In this document: positions 59,531 through 64,000 of the stretch, one piece after another
Position numbering within the stretch: the stretch's first letter is position 1
How the letters are laid out: each line of letters starts with the position of its first letter
Origin: DATCKG01 sp036562385
GTDB taxonomy: Bacteria; Bacillota; Sulfobacillia; Symbiobacteriales; Symbiobacteriaceae
Length of the DNA stretch: 64,000 nt
Assembly: GCA_036562385.1 (NCBI GenBank)
Contig: DATCKG010000014.1
Coordinates: 1-64,000 of the forward strand
Direction of reading: 5' to 3'
Made by a program: the position numbers and the translations under genes
Notes under the pieces: model-generated
What the model was told of the DNA's origin: nothing
Seen by the model: only the letters and a program-made list of their open reading frames with translations
The model's database searches: none

Positions 59531-61207
59531 ATGGAAAAGAAGAAGCGGTTGCCCCCGAATTTCATTCAGGACATCATCGATGCGGACCGCAAGGCCGGCC
59601 GGTACGGAGGGCGAGTCCATACGCGCTTCCCTCCGGAGCCGAACGGGTACCTTCATATTGGTCATGCCAAATCGATCTGCCTGAACTTCGGCATCGCCGA
59701 GGACAACGACGGACTGTGCAACCTGCGTTTTGACGATACCAACCCCAGCACGGAAGATGAAGAGTACGTCGAGGCGATCAAGGAGGATATCCGGTGGCTG
59801 GGGTTTGACTGGGACGACCGGTGCTATTTCGCTTCCGACTACTTTGATCAGCTATACGAATACGCGGTCCAGCTCATCAAGATGGGCAAGGCCTATGTCT
59901 GCGACCTGAGCCCGGAGGAGATTCGGCAGACGCGGGGCACGCTGACGGAGCCCGGCATCGAAAGCCCCTACCGCAACCGCTCGGTGGAAGAGAATCTGGA
60001 CCTGTTCCGCCGCATGAAGGAAGGGGAGTTTCCGCCGGGGTCCCGTACCCTCAGGGCCAAGATCGACATGGCTTCTCCCAACCTGAACATGCGGGATCCG
60101 GTCCTGTACCGGATTGTGGACGCCGAACATCACCGGACGGGCCGGAAGTGGTGCATCTACCCGATGTACGACTTTGCCCATCCGTTGTCGGACGCGATTG
60201 AGGGGATCACCCACTCGATTTGCACCCTGGAATTCGAGGATCACCGGCCCCTGTACAACTGGCTGCTGGAGCAGCTGAATATTCCTGATCCGCCCAAGCA
60301 GATCGAGTTTGCCCGGCTGAATCTGACCTACACGCTGACCAGCAAGCGGTGGCTGCGCCGGTTGGTGGAAGAGGGCATCGTCAGCGGCTGGGATGATCCC
60401 CGGATGCCCACCATTCGCGGCATGCGGCGGCGGGGCTACACGCCGGAGGGGATCCGCAACTTCTGCTATGACCTCGGCGTAGCCAAGAGCAATAGTGTCG
60501 TCAGCTTCGCGCAGCTGGAGCACTACATCCGGGAGGACCTGAACAAGCGGGCGCCCCGGATCATGGCCGTCCTCCGGCCCCTGAAGGTGGTGCTGACCAA
60601 CTATCCGGAGGATTTGGTGGAAGAGTTCGAGGTGGAAAACAACCCCGAGGATCCGGCGGCCGGAACCCGGAAGGTACCCTTCTGCCGGGAGATTTACATC
60701 GAACAGGAAGACTTCATGGAGAATCCGCCCAGCAAGTACTACCGGCTGGCGCCGGGACGGGAGATCCGCCTGAAGGGCGCCTACTTCATCCGCTGCGAGG
60801 AAGTGATCAAGGACCCTGCCACCGGTCAGGTGGTGGAGCTCCGCTGCACCTATGATCCGCAGACCCGGGGCGGGGAAGCGCCCGACGGCCGCAAGGTGAA
60901 GAGCACCATCCACTGGGTGTCGGCCCGGCACGCGGTGGATGCCACGGTGCGGCTGTACGAAAATCTCTTCCTGACCGAGGATCCGATGGAGGGCGGCGAC
61001 CCGCTGGCGAACCTGAACCCCAACTCGCTGCAGGTGCTGACCGGCTGCAAGATCGAGCCCAGCGCCGCCGGGGCCGCTCCCGGCACTCGGTATCAGTTCC
61101 TGCGCCACGGCTACTTCTGCGTGGACCCGGACACCACCCCGGGCAATCTGGTCTTCAACCGGACGGTGACGCTGAAGGATACCTGGGCCAAAGTGCGGGA
61201 TCGCTGA
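59531..61207 (+). CDS. glnS: Glutaminyl-tRNA synthetase
   Basis: GlnRS charges tRNA-Gln directly. The 558-residue product has the class I HIGH motif in RFPPEPNGYLHIGHAKSIC, the LRFDDTNP segment, the KMSKS-type loop (TSKRW) and GWDDPRMPTIRGMRRRGYTP. The two C-terminal beta-barrels of true bacterial GlnRS follow (VKSTIHWVSARHA, FNRTVTLKDTWAKV). This distinguishes it from GluRS. GlnRS is uncommon in Firmicutes, which mostly make Gln-tRNA with GatCAB. An AGAGGTGG site precedes the ATG. Confidence 0.96.
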   Translation: MEKKKRLPPNFIQDIIDADRKAGRYGGRVHTRFPPEPNGYLHIGHAKSICLNFGIAEDNDGLCNLRFDDTNPSTEDEEYVEAIKEDIRWLGFDWDDRCYFASDYFDQLYEYAVQLIKMGKAYVCDLSPEEIRQTRGTLTEPGIESPYRNRSVEENLDLFRRMKEGEFPPGSRTLRAKIDMASPNLNMRDPVLYRIVDAEHHRTGRKWCIYPMYDFAHPLSDAIEGITHSICTLEFEDHRPLYNWLLEQLNIPDPPKQIEFARLNLTYTLTSKRWLRRLVEEGIVSGWDDPRMPTIRGMRRRGYTPEGIRNFCYDLGVAKSNSVVSFAQLEHYIREDLNKRAPRIMAVLRPLKVVLTNYPEDLVEEFEVENNPEDPAAGTRKVPFCREIYIEQEDFMENPPSKYYRLAPGREIRLKGAYFIRCEEVIKDPATGQVVELRCTYDPQTRGGEAPDGRKVKSTIHWVSARHAVDATVRLYENLFLTEDPMEGGDPLANLNPNSLQVLTGCKIEPSAAGAAPGTRYQFLRHGYFCVDPDTTPGNLVFNRTVTLKDTWAKVRDR

Positions 61208-61222
61208 GAAGGAGGCGGCGCG

Positions 61223-61675
61223 ATGGCTTCCTGGCTGACCTGGCTGCTGGTGATTCTCGGCGGGATCGCGGCGGCGCTTCAGGCACCGGTGAACGCGACC
61301 CTGGCAGCCCACATCCGACCCATTCCGGCAGCCCTGATCTCGTTTTTGGGCGGATGCATGACGCTGCTGGTGCTGACGCTGGTTTCCATGCGCGGCCAGG
61401 GAATCACCGCGCTGGTCAGTGGCCTGGCCGCAGCACCCCGCTGGAGCTACCTGGGGGGCCTGGCGGGGGCCCTGGTGGTGACGGCGGTGATTGTGGGCAC
61501 CGCCAAGTTGGGGGTGAACGCCACCCTCAGCCTGCTGGTGGCGGTGCAGCTGATCGTGGCACTGTTGATCGATACCTTCGGCTTCGGGATTACCCGCCCC
61601 TTACCGGTTCACTGGCCCCAGGTGGTGGGCCTGCTGCTGATCATCGGTGGGGTGAGGCTGGTCCTCTGGCGGTAG
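61223..61675 (+). CDS. DMT-family (YdcZ-like) membrane protein
   Basis: The 150-residue product has four to five membrane helices (about 5-27, 35-57, 75-95, 98-118, 130-148) and the half-size layout of the YdcZ/DUF606 group of the drug/metabolite transporter superfamily. It starts with a conserved GGIAAALQAPVNATLAAHI segment. Such proteins probably work as dimers; the substrate is unknown. It follows glnS by 15 bases with an AAGGAGG site, so both are likely on one transcript. Confidence 0.8.
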   Translation: MASWLTWLLVILGGIAAALQAPVNATLAAHIRPIPAALISFLGGCMTLLVLTLVSMRGQGITALVSGLAAAPRWSYLGGLAGALVVTAVIVGTAKLGVNATLSLLVAVQLIVALLIDTFGFGITRPLPVHWPQVVGLLLIIGGVRLVLWR

Positions 61676-61680
61676 CGGAA

Positions 61681-61710
61681 GAAGCCTGGCTCCAGGCGGA
61701 GCCAGGCTTC
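61681..61710 (+). terminator. Terminator after the DMT-family gene
   Basis: A perfect 13-base-pair stem (GAAGCCTGGCTCC with GGAGCCAGGCTTC) around AGGC, followed by TTGGC. The stem is strong but the T-run is short. Confidence 0.65.
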
Positions 61711-61762
61711 TTGGCAAAAGGGCAATGTTGACGGTTCTCTGGACAAGGAGGGGGGCTTGCCT

Positions 61763-62785
61763 ATGGGGTCCGGACGTCTCCTGAGACTCCTGCTGGCTGT
61801 GGTACTCATCGTGGCGGGAGCTGCCGGTTGGCAGGTGTTCCGATCCGGCAGCCTGCTGCCGCCGGCGGTGGCACCTTCGTCCGTCCGGGACGTGTACCAG
61901 GTCCCCACGGAAGACGGGCTGCTCCTCTCCCTGTTTCTCTTAAGTGACCTGCACATTTCCGCGGATAACCCGGAGCCGGCCAAGAAGCTGGAGATGGCGC
62001 TGCAGGATCTGATCCGCTTCGACCCGCCGGTGGACGCCATCATCCTGGGGGGCGACCTGACCGAAAACGGCAGGGAGCAGGACTATGAAGCCCTCAGACG
62101 GATTCTGTCCCGGTACCGCCTGCCGCCCATCTACGGCCTGATGGGCAACCACGACTACTACGACATCTGGTACGGCCCGGACGGACGCCTGGAGCGGGAC
62201 ACGGTGCCCAACGGGAAGACCGATGCCCAGGCCCGGGAGCGGTTCGTCCGCTTCATGAACTACGACGGCCGGCCGTACCACGACGTGTGGATCAACGGGG
62301 TCCACCTGATCATGCTTTCCCAGGAAGCATACCTCCAGGAGCGGCCCGAGGTGGGCGAGGGCGCCTGGTACTCCGATGAGCAACTCAACTGGCTCCGACA
62401 GATCATGGCCGCCCATACGGGCGGGGAGCCCGCGCTGATCTTCATCCACCAGCCGCTGCCCCCGGAAGGGCAAGATGGTGGCTCGCACCGGCTCATCCGG
62501 GCCAACGAGTTCCGGGAGATCTTGCGTCCTTATCGGAACGTCTTCGTCTTTTCCGGCCACACGCACCGTCCTCTGGAGAGTCCGGACCGGTATGTGCGGC
62601 AGGGCAACCTCCACTGGTTCAGCAACGCCTCTGTGGGGAGGACGCGCAAGCAGGGTCCTTCCGTGCCCGATCCGGTGCAGGGGCTCTACATCCAGGTGTA
62701 CAAGGATCGCGTGGTGGTCCGGGGCCGGGAATTCTCCACCAACACGTGGATCCCCGCGGCGCACTGGACCGTGGCGCTGGAGTAG
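61763..62785 (+). CDS. Exported metallophosphoesterase
   Basis: The 340-residue product has an N-terminal signal anchor (RLLRLLLAVVLIVAGAAGW) and a calcineurin-like phosphoesterase domain on the outside. Metal ligands are in LSDLHIS, GGDLTENGRE, GNHDYYDIW, IHQPL and SGHTHRPLES. It is not a close copy of the other metallophosphoesterase in the window: membrane topology and spacing differ. A TTG two codons upstream is also possible, given the position of AAGGAGG. Confidence 0.85.
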   Translation: MGSGRLLRLLLAVVLIVAGAAGWQVFRSGSLLPPAVAPSSVRDVYQVPTEDGLLLSLFLLSDLHISADNPEPAKKLEMALQDLIRFDPPVDAIILGGDLTENGREQDYEALRRILSRYRLPPIYGLMGNHDYYDIWYGPDGRLERDTVPNGKTDAQARERFVRFMNYDGRPYHDVWINGVHLIMLSQEAYLQERPEVGEGAWYSDEQLNWLRQIMAAHTGGEPALIFIHQPLPPEGQDGGSHRLIRANEFREILRPYRNVFVFSGHTHRPLESPDRYVRQGNLHWFSNASVGRTRKQGPSVPDPVQGLYIQVYKDRVVVRGREFSTNTWIPAAHWTVALE

Positions 62786-62809
62786 GCTCGGTATGATGAT
62801 CCCATCTGT

Positions 62810-62850
62810 GGGGATGCTATCCAGGGAACAATTACCTGGAGGGCATCCCC
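62810..62850 (+). promoter_or_regulatory. Hairpin that hides the ribosome binding site of the nitric oxide reductase gene
   Basis: GGGGATGC (62810-62817) pairs with GCATCCCC (62843-62850), and CCAGG with CCTGG inside it. The GGAGGG ribosome binding site lies within the 3' arm and the ATG follows at once. A TATGAT (62792-62797) just upstream would give a leader that is little more than this hairpin. Confidence 0.6.
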
Positions 62851-64000
62851 ATGAAGCGTTATCGCAGGCTTTGGACAGGGCTTTTCATCGTCATCGTCGC
62901 TTCGTTTTCCGTTCTGGGATACTACGGCTGGGATACCTACTGGGAGGCTCCTCCCATTCCGGCCCGGGTCGTCACCACGGACGGCACCGTCCTGTTTACA
63001 GATCAGATGATCAGGGACGGGCAGAACGTCTGGCAGTCCATGGGCGGGCAGCAGGTGGGCAGCGTCTGGGGCCACGGCGCCTACACAGCGCCTGACTGGT
63101 CGGCCGACTGGTTGCACCGGGAGGCCACCTGGCTGCTGGACCGCTGGGCGGAGGACGAGCACGGCCGGCCCTTCGACCAGCTGGACGGGGAGACGCAAGC
63201 GGCTCTGAGGGCCCGGTTGAGGCAGGAACTCCGCACCAACACGTACGACCCGGAGACCGGCGACCTGGTCGTCTCGCCGCTGCGGGCGGAGGCGATTCGG
63301 GCGGTCAGTCGCCACTACGACAGTCTGTTCGGCGCGGACCCTGCCCTGCAGGATCTGCGAGAGGCCTACGCAATTCCCGCCAACACCGTGCCGGATCCCC
63401 AGCGGCGGCAGCTTTTGAACGCATTCTTCTTCTGGGCCGCCTGGTCCACGGTGACCCACCGCCCCGGGACCACGGTTACCTACACCAACAACTGGCCTCC
63501 TGAGCCGCTGGTGGGGAACCACCCCACCGGTCCCATGGTGGTCTGGTCGGTGATCAGCTTTGTGCTGCTGCTGGCCGGCGTGGGCGCCCTGGTCTGGTAC
63601 TATGCGGCGGAACGGCACCGGGAGGCGGGGGAACTGCACACGGCGCCGGAGAACGATCCGCTCCTGAACGCGCTGCAACCAACCCCTTCCATGCGGGCGA
63701 CCATCAAGTACTTCTGGGTGGTGGCCCTTCTGATCGTCCTGCAGATCGGCATGGGCGTCATCACTGCCCACTACGGGGTGGAAGGGAGCGGCTTTTACGG
63801 CATTCCACTGGCCCGCTGGCTGCCATACTCGCTGGCCCGGACCTATCACACTCAGTTGGGAATCCTCTGGATTGCCACTGCCTGGCTGGCCACCGGCCTC
63901 TTTATGGCGCCGGCGGTCTCCGGCTATGAGCCGCCGCTGCAGCGACTGGGCATCAACTTGCTCTTCGTCTGCCTCCTGGTGATTGTCCTGGGTTCCATGA
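62851..64000 (+). CDS. norB: Quinol-dependent nitric oxide reductase, N-terminal part (cut by window edge)
   Basis: The reading frame is open to the right edge (383 codons). It begins MKRYRRLWTGLFIVIVASFS (first membrane helix), followed by an external domain with GQNVWQSMGGQQVGSVWGHG and AYTAPDWSADWLHREATWLL, the qNor signature. Further helices include RTYHTQLGILWIATAWLATG, with a histidine likely to bind haem, so the haem-copper oxidase fold has begun. The N-terminal extension in place of a separate NorC marks it as the single-subunit quinol type. It would reduce nitric oxide to nitrous oxide. ATG chosen from GGAGGG. Confidence 0.92.
   Translation, partial: MKRYRRLWTGLFIVIVASFSVLGYYGWDTYWEAPPIPARVVTTDGTVLFTDQMIRDGQNVWQSMGGQQVGSVWGHGAYTAPDWSADWLHREATWLLDRWAEDEHGRPFDQLDGETQAALRARLRQELRTNTYDPETGDLVVSPLRAEAIRAVSRHYDSLFGADPALQDLREAYAIPANTVPDPQRRQLLNAFFFWAAWSTVTHRPGTTVTYTNNWPPEPLVGNHPTGPMVVWSVISFVLLLAGVGALVWYYAAERHREAGELHTAPENDPLLNALQPTPSMRATIKYFWVVALLIVLQIGMGVITAHYGVEGSGFYGIPLARWLPYSLARTYHTQLGILWIATAWLATGLFMAPAVSGYEPPLQRLGINLLFVCLLVIVLGSM

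Overview
The window is G+C-rich DNA from an endospore-forming, low-branching Firmicute (Bacillota). The gene order around dnaA is close to Bacillus subtilis: tadA-dnaX-ybaB-recR-yaaL-bofA, dnaA-dnaN-yaaA-recF-remB-gyrB-gyrA, rpmH-rnpA-yidD-yidC-jag-mnmE-mnmG-rsmG, parA-parB, rpsF-ssb-rpsR-yybS-rplI-lonC-dnaB-purA and walRK-yycHI. Together with T-box leaders, sporulation genes (bofA, yyaC, lonC, spo0J-type parB) and high G+C, this suggests a Symbiobacterium-like member of the Clostridia. The genus is inference; I could not search databases.

The replication origin lies at about 20.5-21.06 kb. Nearly all genes to its left are on the minus strand and nearly all to its right on the plus strand, so both replichores run outward with their main genes on the leading strand. 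Left arm, moving away from the origin: dnaA, dnaN, yaaA, recF, remB, gyrB, gyrA; then pdxS; then a serine block (serine T-box leader, class V aminotransferase, serA, mtnA, serS, tRNA-Ser); then tadA, dnaX, ybaB, recR, yaaL, bofA; then gltX behind its own T-box, cut by the left edge.

Right arm: rpmH, rnpA, yidD, yidC and jag (protein synthesis and membrane insertion), mnmE/mnmG/rsmG (tRNA and rRNA modification), parA-parB, then a 1.3-kb non-coding stretch holding nine perfect copies of a parS-type palindrome. After that come small sporulation and membrane genes, the rpsF-ssb-rpsR operon, yybS, rplI, lonC, dnaB, purA, two cell-wall hydrolases, ypiB, a peptidase-MA-like protein, the WalRK cell-wall two-component system with YycH/YycI, murA with a Cys-to-Asp active-site change, and rlmH.

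From about 52 kb the content becomes accessory: a GNAT acetyltransferase, a membrane protein, a sugar-dehydrogenase-like beta-propeller, an ECF sigma/anti-sigma pair between two look-alike hairpins, two metallophosphoesterases, an aldo/keto reductase, glnS, a DMT-type membrane protein, and the start of a quinol nitric oxide reductase cut by the right edge. I saw no insertion sequence, prophage, CRISPR array or rRNA gene. The most notable features are the dense parS array beside parB, the serine T-box with a duplicated antiterminator module, the MurA substitution, and several structured translation-initiation regions.
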